Assembly: GCA_019614645.1 (NCBI GenBank)
Contig: JABWDB010000004.1
Coordinates: 248,001 to 312,000 of the forward strand
Direction of reading: 5' to 3'
DNA length: 64,000 bases
Origin: Stratiolaelaps scimitus
Taxonomy: Eukaryota; Arthropoda; Arachnida; Mesostigmata; Laelapidae
Shown here piece after piece: positions 39,401 to 52,900 of the stretch. The notes under the pieces are model-generated. The model had not been told where the DNA came from, ran no database searches, and saw only the letters and a list, made by a program, of their open reading frames with translations. Both the position numbers and the translations under genes were made by a program. Within the stretch, counting starts at the first letter, position 1, and each line of letters opens with the position of its first letter.

Positions 39401-42400
39401 TATACTATTTGCGATCTTTATTCCTCCAACAGACACTTTCAACAAAAAGTGGCGGTAGGCGAGAATTTCGCCAGGGCAATACACACCGGATAAATATTCC
39501 TTCACACTCACTATGTCACCTTATCTATTTGTATATGAGATTTTGCTATGCAAGGTCAACCAACCCTCGGAGTGGTCTTGAAGACCAACATCGAAGGCAA
39601 GTTTGTCGCTGGAGGTCGATGAGGATAGGCAAGCGAGGTACATGTTCGAACTTTGGTGACGAAGCAACACAGCATGACCATAGAGAAGCGTTCGATGGCC
39701 CGATTGGGTACTCGTACTCTGTAAGCATAAACGCACACCGAAGCCAGATTTAGAGGGTCGTAGTTCTAATGTATAGGATATAAAAAGTATCATACGGAAG
39801 TGACCAGTGGAACATACTGCGGAACTCGATTTGCATCCATTGTTAAATCTCTGACTACGAATTTGATGAATGTATTTTATTAACGTTCGGCCTGTCCGTC
39901 GTCACCATGCTTGTGGGTGTATGTGTGTTGGACTATACATAGGCGCGTCGTTAGCAGCTGTGATCCATGAGAGTGGCGGCCGATCCTCTTGGTTATGGGT
40001 GAACGGCCACGATGTTAATAATTGCTTGGAGTTTGGACCAGTGAATCTTGCCAAATCATACAGCCTCCTCTCGTTCGCGTTGAACGCCCACGCCTGTCTC
40101 TCTGATCCTCCCATAACCGTATAGGGATTGTGGTTAGACTTCGACGAGGAAAGAATCTCACTCACGTAATCTACAAGATGATTCAAACGGTATGTGTTGG
40201 TTTGAAAGTAGCAAAGATGTATGATAAGTAACATGGCTTGGCTGTTAAACTTTTATGGCTACCAGTCAAGCTGTCCTCACTGAGGTTATAAAAGACGCGA
40301 GAGCAAAATAGTCGATCCCCGTCGATCGACGATGATCGTCGTGGTTTGAAGGGTGCCACACTTAGCGGTTATAGTCTTCTCAGGTCTCCTCTATCTATTT
40401 GTATCGTACACAATCTAACCTGTACGCGCAGGGTGACCATGAGCGAAGGTTGAGCACACATGAATAGTCGCTGCCATCACTGCCAGCAGCGGTTATTAAA
40501 CCGACTCATTTATTCTCTACTCCTACTCTGGATCGAGGCTGCCGCCGAGCGGAAACTCAGCGGCCCTCAGAGGGATATAAATATTTTGCTCTAGTTTTGT
40601 ACAGCTGCCTTGATTTTGAATACGACTGAATATGAAACATCTATATTGATTTGATTGAACTTCCACACAGCTCGAACAGAGTCTACTCTTTAATTGTTCC
40701 TACCTCGACGCGTACGAAGGACAGCAATGTCTCATCGCCCATTTCAATGGTTGCGCGGTTTGTCGTTGTGAATTTAGTGCGCTTATCGTGGACGATATAT
40801 TTGGTTTTGTTCTCGGTGACAAGCAACGATATCATGCCGCCATGTATCTCAAATACACGACAACCAAAACACGAGAAGAAGTTTTCGAACTTGGCAGACA
40901 CTGTACAAATACGATAACACTGGGACTCAATAATTTGCCGCCTAAAATTCGAATATGAATTTGCATCATTCGCAGTCTCATATGTAACTCAAATACGTAC
41001 TGATTCCCCCGCATTGGTTGCGGTGACCATCTCTTGCAGCGCTCGAACTGAGAGCGCTTGCTCGATGACGAAGACACAGGACAACATGGCTGGTGGCAGG
41101 TCCTTGTCCGAGATGTTCTCCAGGTAGCAGTGCCTGTTGCCGAAGCCTACGGCCGTCGACGATGATGAGTATGGCAGGGAAATGTGAATTAATGAATCTC
41201 GTTAGAATTAGAATGACACTCTTGGAGAAACAATACAATATGAATTTTTTCATTTATTGAAGGAATTGCAGTTTTCTTTTTTTTGACAACGCTTAAGTGT
41301 TCAATCTGGCTGTTGGTTACATAGCCACCCGATTCACATGCTAATTAGCGATTTACCTATCAACAAGACGCCATTGATTACATGAATGATCCCTGGCCTA
41401 TAATATATAAATATATATTAACACACCGCCTTGTCAAACAGTGTCCACATAAGCTTTCAACAAAATCCGACGAACCTAGACACCTAACCGCGCTCCGTCA
41501 ACCCATAGAAACGATTTAAACTTCAGAATTATTGCCTAGCATATATAGTAAAATAATGTATGCTCATAGAATCGGCAACTGATCGTCACCGATTCGAATT
41601 TCAATTCCACGTACAGCTAGGTAGCACAATGTTTGCGCTTATGAATATTTGCGCGAAATGACATATAAATGTCGGCATTCGCAGTTTGCATCGGTAATGT
41701 TAATTCATTCGGAACAACTTGTTCAAAGCCATCGGAGAAAGCCCCTTTTCGATGTGAAAAAGGTTAGTGACACAGGAGGGTTCAGAAGGGTTCAGCGACA
41801 AACGCTGTCTTGTGCTGTTGATTGATGAACGTGCCTATTTACCCATTCATGTGCTGATACTTAAATCTGCTTTGAAATCATGAGATAAGAATGACAGCGA
41901 GATTAATGGTAAAATATCGATATATCTATATACAAGCGTTGAAGAAATCGCTATATAAAGCGGATGACTGAAGCAGCCACTCGGAATGTCAGGTGAGGCC
42001 CCCGCCTCAGAGCACCAACAACTCGCTGCGCGCTCGTAAGGTCATTCGCTCGAACGACTTTGTAGATCTATTGTAGACTAGTCTGAGAAACGCCACAGTT
42101 TCACCGATATCACCGGACGATTATGGAGTTTTTCGGAAATCTCCTAATCCAACTTCAGGAGTTGACGAGCTCGGAGCAGCTGTTCGCTCTAGTGAGTTCA
42201 GTTAGCGATAACGTGTTCTGTACCTCGATGGAGTGGTACATGTGGTTTGTGGCTTATATCGGTAAGCAAAGTTTATTAGACAATAATAAGTTCGCCGCCA
42301 GTCATTTTGGATTACATCTTCAAGTGAGGTGCAGTTGTTCAAATGCGCTCGTGCAGTAAAAGCAGTGTATATATTTATTAAATTCAGTGATATATATATA

Positions 42401-43098
42401 TATATAGTGGCTTAGCAAACAGTAATACACAACCCACGTGCTGTAAAAGCAGTGTATATATTTATTAAATTCAGTGATATATATATATTTAGTGGCTTAG
42501 CATACAGTAATACACAACCCACGGCAACTAGCAAATACAAGCGCTCAGAGGAACTTTCAACATCCATACATTTGTGCATACAGTGATTTGGGCTTTTCTT
42601 TCAACCATACGGCCTTCCTTCATGGTCTCGTCTGTTTGACTACATGGACGCGCAGCCTTATATTATTGAACATCGTCCACTGTCATCTGCAGCATCAAAA
42701 CATCCGCCCCCCTTTGCGTCATCTAATAAAAGTAATAGTTAAAAACCCAAAAAAAAAACATAGCAACTCATAGTGCAGATGCATAAGCAAATTGTAGCAT
42801 CGTATGAAGATGTCATGACATGACAAGGTGGGCATGTACGAACGCAGCCGACATCACACACACACACACCCGATTTATTAATGTCACGCATTAGACAGTT
42901 CACAGGCCGCTCTCTCACACCGAAACTTCGTTTCGTCGATTTCAGGTCAGAAGCAGATAACATTCTACACATTCGTAACATTTTTCCACGTTCTCTTCGC
43001 TATATTTCATCAAAATTTTCCAACACTTAAAAGTGAGGAATTTTACGCGACTCCAAGGGATCAGTTGCTGTCTAATTACGATTTCATTATCGGTAAGA

Positions 43099-43145
<47 letters not shown>

Positions 43146-45707
43146 ATCGATCAAAATTCGGCCCCAGGAGCGCTTTGTTCTGTGTTTTATTGTCGCTCAT
43201 TTTCAGCCACATTGGGACGTGAATACAAAACCAGCAATACAATAAAGAGTTTTGCTTTATTAATTTGAAAGATATTTATTTCTTGCAAGATCTATGCCGT
43301 CACTGTCATCAGCTCGTCCAGTCGAATCTCCTCGAAGCGTCAAAAAATGTAATAGGGGCACACTTTCGAGTTGTTTGATACACGCTCAGAAGCTGCGCTA
43401 CTCGGTCGATTTGAAAATTCGATGTTATCGGTTCAGTTAATGATTCTCCCTGTTACCCTGTACCGAACTGCCGCTTTTTCGCTATTGGACTTCGTAATGT
43501 TGTTCATATGGAAACTCTAGTTTCCACATCTCATTGGCTAGCCCAGCGCTAGCGCGCGGTTAATATGAATTGAAGCCATTTCATAGTTCACTTTGGTGTT
43601 TTTGCTTTCAAATTTGGCCGTCTCTGTCCGCTCACGATTTGATGCCAGTCGGCGGGGGCACCGCTGGCTGCCTAATGGCGAACCGCCTCTCAGCTGACCC
43701 CCGATACAAGGTAATTTGCTCTCGTTGCTTGCTGTAACGATGTGCGCATTTCTATGAGACAAAAATACACCTATTGGCTGTGTCAATTGAAATTGATTTT
43801 GATAGATTTGTCTACAGTGCCGAGAGGCGGGTAAAATTCGCATACAACACAGGAACTGGCCTGCTTAGAGGTAATTAGACTCAACTTAACTTAGGTGGAA
43901 AGCATATTATTGCAGGTACTTCTAATCGAAGGAGGCGGAGTACCAAATGTGTTCTCTCAGGTGCCGGCTCTAATCAATCTGAACCAGAACAACCCCTACT
44001 CTGGTCTCGACTGGATGTACTTCTCTGAACCTCAAACCATCGGATTTCAACGAATGCACGAAGTTAACGGTCATCCAAAGGTTAGCATTTGCCTCGGCGA
44101 TAGAAACGACGTCCATTCTACACCAATACAGCGAGAATAAGCGCTGATCCAAGGGGAACACAATAACTGAAAAAGTAATAAACCGATCTAATTGTGGCAC
44201 GCCTTTTTGTGACCGTCCAAATTTCACTATCGTCGTATTCGGCGTCGTATTGGCCTTTCCCATTCTGGACCTGATCTGCTGTCCATTCACCGGTGCCCGA
44301 CCTCGTTGCTAGAGATGCCACATGGGTGGCGGCAAGGGTCTTGGAGGCTCGTCGCACATCAACTTCCAGATGTTCTCCCGGGCACATAAGGAAGATTTCG
44401 ACAGGTGGGAACGAGTATACGGTGCCCACGGATGGGGATCAGCCGAGATGTGGCAGCATATGAGAAACTACGAGGAGACACTCGATGCGCAGCTGCGCCT
44501 TCAAACCGCCGACCACGGTATCGACGGTGAGTTTCAGGTGTCCCTCGCGCCAGTCGAGCACAACGAAGCCCTCATTGATACATTCATCGATGCCGGTGCC
44601 GCGGTCACTGGCACGAAGGTAAGGGATCCATCTCCTTCAGGGCAGGATCAGCGTACAGGTACACTAAGCAATTCCACCACCGCGGTGGCTTCGACGGCTA
44701 AGTCTCTGGGTATCGGAAGCCAGAGGCCGCAGGTTCGAGCCCCGCCGCGGGACATATAAGAGAGCTTAAGCATTGTAAAATTGCAGCCCCTTTAATAAAA
44801 CAAATAATACATGCAATAATACCTACATTCAATACAATAATACCTACATTCTATAATACGTGATAAGGTAAGGTAAGGCTTTATTGATTTATCAAAGGAA
44901 CTGCATAGAATGCTTAAGTTCTCTTATATATATATATATAACCTTGAGTGTCTTAACCGCCTTCGTTGACCTCACCGTTGAAATGTAAAAACAGATAACG
45001 ATCAGAGCGTTCCGAGAATATATGCTCCAAATTGCGGGCGAATATCTTGCTTACCACGCGATATGCCTATTCAAGTCCTCTTGAAGCTCTATTTTCTGCA
45101 GGGAAGTGCTGAGTCGTACGGCACCGCCATTCCTCTAATTGTTCTATCTCTACACGCATATCAACATTAGACACATTATTACCTCTTGGATAAGACCACC
45201 AATCTGATTCTATCCCACAATGCGCACCTCTGATCTCGTGTTATGCAATTCGTTGGCAATTAATGCGAACAGCCAAGAAAATTCGCGTCTCGTTTCAGCG
45301 TATCTTGGATCACAACGATGGCTTAAGTCAAGGCTTTGCCCGTTTGCAGACAACGGTGAACGCGATTGGCTTTTCGTCAAACTCAGTTAGGTCGTTTCTC
45401 GAACCCATCCGAGAAGCCAGACCCAACCTACACATCATGCTGCATAGTCTTGTCTCCAAGGTAAGCTCGCTTTAACGCCTGTGAGTGTCTCTATGCAGTA
45501 GCGGCAGACGATACAAGCACGTGCGTCTGTCAGGTGCGCCAATGCATGCACAGACAGTGTATTTATTTTTGCAAATATCAAATATGACATGAATTTAAGT
45601 AGATCGTGTCATATTAATCAAGGGAGACATCGAGAGGGACAGCAGAGATTGCGAATGCATATATATATATATATATATCTATATATATATATAGATCCAG
45701 GAAATCC

Positions 45708-45742
<35 letters not shown>

Positions 45743-46134
45743 TGCCTGCGGCATTCACAAAAATTCCTTCGTATTTTTTTGCAAAGACTCTTTTCAACGG
45801 GACGACAGCGATCGGTGTCGTTGTTCAACCGGAAGGTGGTTCGGATCCTTCGATAGCCTTCGAGGAGCAGACTTTTTATGCCAATAGAGAAGTGATCCTA
45901 TCAGCCGGCGCAGCGCGCAGCCCTCAGATCTTACTGCTATCGGGCGTAGGGCCCAAAGAAGAGCTGGACAGGTTCAATGTAAGTACGCAATAAATATTCA
46001 AGTATGTCATGTATACGCTGTCTTGTATTAGCCTTTTAAATTCGATTGTGACCGAATAATCTTCGCCTTGCTCCTCAAGCGTCCGCGTATTGTGTTGGAT
46101 GCGAATCTAATACTGAAGCATTGTGATGGAGAGG

Positions 46135-46181
<47 letters not shown>

Positions 46182-49100
46182 GATACAGCCACCGGAACGT
46201 TTTCAAACGTACAACGAGCGAACGGGAGCTGCAAAAAGACAGCCATGGGTCTCCGTGGACAAGGCATGATTTTCGGCCTTAGTAATACACATGATTTGTA
46301 GAAATGGTCGCATTCAGTCGACACGTGGATCGGCCACTTCTGGATGAAGAAGTCGAGTTTGTAGGTCCGATACAGGCGGTACAGGAGGACTACCATGGAA
46401 AGCCAGCTGATCAGGGTCAGCAAACACGAGGAAAGGAGGGTGGAGAATTGGTCTGATTTCAAGTGAGCGTTGCGGTGGTCGGTTTCGAGTTGAAATTTCG
46501 GGCTCGTTTAAAGTCCATTCGCTGAACTCGCTTGTTTTCGAAACGAGATAATCGCTTTGGACTGAATGGCACACTGTCTCTGAAGCAGGCCTCTGTGTCA
46601 TGGGGAATTATCCATCTTGAATCTCTTCGTGCGTCGTATATCTGAAATATCTGAATCAAAATCCACGCCGACCGCTTTTTGTACTGCATAATCTCTCCAA
46701 TGCGTCATACATAGTTTCGCCGTTTGAGGCACGCATATTAAATCGTCGAGAACGGCCTATAAATAAATTTTCCGGGCTGACTCGCAGCCAACTTTTAACA
46801 TCCACGGGACTGCCTTCGGGGATTACTATGTAAGACGGGCCCCCTTTAAATGAAAGTGTGCAAGGGTCCAGAACGAGTTGCGGGTCCTTGACCTTCCAAA
46901 AATCTTGGATTACTTTTATGACGATCATGCAGATGACGCTACCGTCCACTCAAAGCAATTCATTTTGATCTGTAATACAAAATACTACAAAATGCAGCAA
47001 AAGGCAGATTCCCCTAGCCGTAAAAGTGATGAACGCTAAATAAACACGCAAATATCGTACATTCTAACTGCCGCACGTTTTGTGTCACGCAAAGTAAAGT
47101 TTGAACCCCGAAAGAAAATCACGCTCGCGAATTACTCGAAGCGATCACAAGGAACATTCTCTATTATATTATAGTATAGTATCGTAGGTGACCTCAGCGA
47201 TCGCTGGCCTGCAAGATCACGAGATCAATTATCCGATCGGTCACTCACTCTACGCTGTGGTGGAAGAAGCATCGAAAGTCCACACTTGACGAGGTCATGC
47301 AGATTGGTGAGCGTCATGGATAGTATATCTTAGAGCAACGTGCTCGGCGTGTACCCTCCATCGGCCTCGTCGGTCACGAAAGCGATCTCGAAGAAGGTTG
47401 CGTCCATGTCTCTTGGTGTTTTCCACTCGTTGATGAACTGCCTTTAAGCTGGCGTTTCAGGCAAATCGAATTTCCTCTTTGGGTCCGTTACGGAGGGGAA
47501 TTTCGTTTCGTGGAGTAGGTATACGAACCTATGCTTTTTGTTGAGCTATGAATTCTCATGGTGCGGTTAGGAGAGCCTCCCGAGACCAGCAAGGTGAGGT
47601 TGCCTCGAGTGTAGCTACTGTACTCAAACTAGCACTATTTCGTATCGTGTGGTGGACTACAGCATAGATTATGGATCATCTCTCGTCGTGGCCACCGGCG
47701 AAGCTTTTGTGGCGTTTTAGAATGTAATCACCAAAAGGGTTTCCATTGGATGACGCAGAGACCCGTGGACGAGTTGCTGGTGTACATAGTTTCCCGGTCC
47801 CCGAACCACTCGTATTTTCTCCCAATCAACATTTAGCGTCCACAATATTGCTCTCGGCATTACTTCGTAAGACGGAGAGCCCTTCAATGCGTATGGGCAA
47901 AGGTGGGTGTCGAACCAGTCGCAAGCCAGGCGCACACGAATGCACCACGCCACCGGTCTCGACACGAGCCCCGAACCAGCGTGCGTCTACCGTGTCAATG
48001 CATATTTATTGCTGAACGTGACATATTGTTATTGCGTGAATGTAACAATGCGTCCTCCAATTGTTATCGGATAGTTGCTGTCGAATCAGATCAACATCAA
48101 CATGAAGTGGGATCTTCGTAAACGACTTTCAGGCCAGACGGAGACAAGTTTTGTCAGAACAGTGTGACAACTTCGATATACGGTATATGAAGCAAAAAAC
48201 AATGCTTTGATATGAGGCCTGTCTGCAAATGTGAGAGGCTGCGAAAGGCCACAACATAGGCTCGCCAGTTGCCGCTTCAGTGGTGGCACGTTTGTACGAA
48301 TGGAGGACAAAATAACACGGCTAATCGATGATGCGTTCCGTTTTTGTTTTCGGACAAATAAGTAAAATCGCCTGATAAAAAATAATAATCCGTACCGGCA
48401 TTGATTTGCAATGATCAACGTATGAACAAATGATTAGTCAATCCATATCGTTTATCCAGATCTCTCAAGTGGCCGAAGCCCCTGTCGGCAGTAACTTGCA
48501 CGACCACATTACACTCCTTGGACTCAACGCTGTGTTTCCTGAAGGCAAAGGATACCGGGACCTGTCGCTTCGAGAAATTTGGAAGTTCTTCACGAATCAC
48601 ACCGGCGCGCTGAGGGTACCAGGAACTGCGCAGGCAGTGGCATTTTTCAGGTCAGTGCGCGAACGTTCAAAAACGAACTATGACGGTTCATCATGTCAAA
48701 CGTAAAATAATTGTTGGAGCATGCTTTGGAGTTCATGCATTGACTCAGTTGTGGAGCCAGAGTTAAACCAAACAGTGTTCTTATTTGCAACGAATTAACG
48801 AGGAACAATGATTTTAAACGGCGCGTTCAGATAAACCGTCTTCGCGTCAACCCACGTATTAAGCTGGACCTATTGCGTGAGCACATTCGGGCAATAATCT
48901 TTTACAAGTACTCGCACAACACTGGAGCAACGACAAAAAAATCAATGTAAAATTTGTCTTGTATTAATCAGAAGCGTAGCTTCATCTTAAACTGTTACAT
49001 TGGCATGCTAAATTCAGCTTCTGCGATCAATGAAGGTAAACCTATCGCTGGGAAAACTATTGTGGTCCGAGAAGGCCATCCAGAAAGATTGCAGTAATTT

Positions 49101-49920
49101 AAAAGCACAAGAGCTTCCGCCACTGTCCAATGTATCTCAAACGGCCATTCAACTCTCAAGCTTCTGAATCTGACCTTTAATAGTTGGGTGCCTATCAAGT
49201 TCACAGAGAAGAAGCAAGTGACGTTCGTAAGAGTATCTGGGGATCTGAAGAAGTATCTGAAGAGCGGTCAGACGGGGTGATCCTGGTCAGAATTGGTGCT
49301 ACAATTAACTCGAAGCTACCAAACGAAACCACGCACACAACGACTACCGACAGTTGAACGAGATCTGATGATATGAACACACCACTGAATATAATATCTA
49401 CAAGCTATCGAAACTTTGGCAGACGATCAGATTTGAATGGGGAATATTATCCTGGAGAAGATATCTGTCGATATGCTCAGTGCATTGCAGCATCTATAAA
49501 AAAGCAGCTTCTTTCAGTTCCAACGTAAGCACCGATGCTCGACCAGACGTTGAACTGATCCTGGTCGCCGGGTCGCCGAATCGAGAAGCTATGCGACTTT
49601 TCCTCAACGCCATAGGCGTCTCCGATGAGGTATCTATAAATTAGTGGCACACAAGATTCAACTGTTTTGGACTCGGAGCGACTCATATATTATATGCATA
49701 TATAATGTAGACAATATGTTCGTTACCGCCATTATAAGTACTCGCGGCTCAGGCGGAACCTGCTCTCTGTCTTGTTAGAAAAACAGACAGGAGCTCAGCT
49801 CACATAGAAATCAGACTGACAATACTCCATGAACAGACATTACATAGAATGTGAAATTAGGATCACCAAGGGGGTCGAAATTTATAAAGACGTTCGAACA
49901 AATGATAATATAATAAGATG

Positions 49921-49953
<33 letters not shown>

Positions 49954-52900
49954 CGTGGCCCATTACTAGTACGTCAAACAAGCGTAAACCATGAATTAAT
50001 AACTAAAGGATTGCAGTTCATACGTATCGAGATGTAGTTGGCACGAGTTAAAGAACTTGAAAAGGTACACAGATAGTCGAAACAAAATCGCCAACCGAAG
50101 CTCTCTCTCTCACTCTCTCTTTTCAGTTTACCGCTCTCTTTTTCGTTATTTTTCGGTCGAGTCCGCTTGATTAAACGATATAAGGATGGGGGGGGGGCAT
50201 CGACATTAACTGTCCCCTATGACATTTCACTAGCGGTATACGCATCTCAGAAATACACCTCATCTATTACCATCCCCCTTCTCTGTGCAGGACTTCTCCT
50301 CATACTTCGAAGCGTGGGATCAAGGCTCTGATCCGCAGGGCATCTTTGTGGCACCGGTGATGCTGCACAGCCCAACACGGGGGCGACTCCGACTACGCTC
50401 GACCAGCATTGCGGATCATCCCGTGTTCGATATACAGTACCTATCGAATCAACACGACCTCGACTTCTTCGTCGATACTGCTCGCACAGTAAAAAGGATC
50501 ATCGAGGTAGGGAATCAGATGCACGCTGGTCAACGCATGTTGCGGGCGAACATGAGATTCGTCAGAGTCGTACTAAAGATTTGTCCGTTACGCCTGGCAT
50601 TTTTGCAGCAATTCAGCAGTTACCACGGAGGCAGATTTACTAGTAGCACCGTTCCCGGTTGTGAGCAATTTGCCGACGACAAAGACTCACGCGAATACAT
50701 CGAATGTCACGCAAAGTCATACACAGTCTCCATTTGGCATATGGCGGGCACCTGCTCAATGGGTACTGGGCCCGGAAGCGTTGTAGATCCACGTCTGAGG
50801 TTTGTATTCTACTTGGTGCCGGTACGCCGTGATGAGCTATCTCAATGACATCCCATATTTTGGCTATAGCATGATTTTTGCATGACAGTGACAACGATAA
50901 CAAAGTGATGTCATCACTTCAACTGGATCCACGTAAACATTCAGTTCGGATTACGACGAGATTTACATCATTAACAGTATACACCGTTGTTTTGGTTATT
51001 GTACGATATGATACAATAGCTGTGGCTTAGTCATGGGTTCAGGTAGGCCCTGGCGGCTTATTATCCGATATAGCAAATATATCTAAGTGCAAATACATCA
51101 AATATATCAAACACTATCTAATCGCCTCATATCTATAACGCAAAATGTAAAGGGTTCGTGGTGTGTCGAGGCTGCGCGTTATCGACGCCTCCGTAATACC
51201 CGAGGAAACGACCGGTCACATGGTAGCCACCATTTACGCGATGGCAGAGAAAGCATCCAAGATGATACTGGAAGACCAAGCGTCAGTGAGCGTAGGCCAG
51301 GAGGGTGGTACGAATGAAATCAAATAAACGCTCTGTTGCTCACGAAACCGATGAAGAAACCTGTAGTGATCTTATGATGGAAACATTTCGCCCCGACACG
51401 AATGCAGAAGTAAACCTAATCAGACTTTAGGGTGTACCCAATCAGTGCAGTATTGTTATTGGACGAACCGACAAATCTCGCTCGGCGTTTATGATCATAG
51501 CAGGCCGTCACAGGCATCACAGGTTGACCCGTTGGATAGGCAGTTATTTTTAGAGGACGAACCTTGGCAATTTCTTGTCAAGCTTAACTAGATGCGTCTG
51601 ACCTTTATGCATCCGTTATGGCGCTACGTCCGTGATAATTATGTTGATTGAAACCCGTATAATTTTTATATTTTGAGTCACTTTCTATTTTATTGTCTCT
51701 TTTGTAGAAGCGTTATCCCACTCGATCAGATACAAGCATGTTTCTACGCTATATATATAGGTTACATAAGCCTAGAAACGTCCCGATCTCCGCTGTCAAA
51801 CGATCTTAAGCCAAAGTGTAGCACTTTCCCTATTTATCCAACACAGTAATGAACCCTCTATAAACCTGTTTTCGGGCTGACTCTCACCCAACATTTAACG
51901 TCCACGGAATTGCTTTTTGCATTAAGACGAGCCCCTAAGTACAAACGTGCAACCGTGCCGACCGATCGTAAGGCGCACAGCCATGCACCACGCCAACGGA
52001 CCCAGCGAACTCATAAACGCAGTTCAATTCTATCTGGCTTTCATCAAAGGCGAACAACGTATCAGGAACACACTGGCTGGATAGGAACGCGAGGATTGCG
52101 CACAGTGATTGAGATCAATAGTACACTCTAGCACCTTCTTATGTAAACCTCTGTGCAACTAACCCCGTTTACGCGATAGTCCGTGCAGAGCGGGCCAAAC
52201 AACGGAAGTACGCCACACTCCAGACAACCCACCTCCTCTCCGCCCCTTGCTTTTGAAACTTTGAAGTTGCATATTCTAAATAAAAGCTAGCTCCTTTTCG
52301 TAAATCAGTAGTATATCAAATAGTTATCAAATTGTTTTGATTGCACCTGTTTTGTTATTAGCATAATAACAAATAGGAGACGTGAATCTCGGATACGTTC
52401 CCTGTTGTCGCGCACGACTGAGTGTTCGTTGAGTGTTATCATTATTATTATTATCATTATTAACTAAAAAAATGCCGTTCCTTTAATAAATCAATAAACG
52501 CTTACTTTGACAATTATTTCCATTACTATTATATTCGCATTCGATGGCGTTATTGTTATACCTACACAAATATTCTCTTGTCTCTTCAGCGGATGGACGG
52601 GGTTATGTACGCACTTAATTGTGTTCGCACTGTTCCCGTCGAGGCAACTATGGTTGGGCTATTGTAGTAGACTGTTGCCCGTGGTCAGAACAGCGACCCA
52701 ACCTAGGTTTCGCTGCTCCCCTCTGCCGCCGTATGCCTTAAATGCAACACTCGTGATGGCCTCAGAGCTGTCTTGCCTTTTCGTATACATTTGACGACAC
52801 TGCTACAAAGAAGGGAAGCAAACGTCAACTAATGTGGTCTGGCCGGGGGCCTTTCCAACGGACCCGCCGGCAGCATCGAAATGCCTAATCGTTTAATTAG

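Noticed and set aside
40683..40901. 72-codon minus-strand open frame between RyR exons 3 and 4 (starts [20 protein letters not shown])
   Set aside because: RyR exons 3 and 4 join in phase 0 without it, it has no RyR homology, and an exon here would break a conserved region. No matching partner exon was found.
43106..43138. Repeated TATATA arrays as candidate promoters
   Set aside because: Such runs occur many times across the window in introns and flanks and behave as microsatellites.
46459..46949. Open frames in GMC intron 7 that share peptides with the 47717-47965 frame
   Set aside because: The shared peptides are translations of SINE family A copies, not a gene family.
50507..50608. Reading straight through from GMC exon 10 to exon 11 without an intron
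   Set aside because: The frame is open, but the inserted 34 residues are absent from the family alignment as I know it and the ends are good splice sites (GTAGGG donor, TTTTTGCAG acceptor). Intron retention remains possible.
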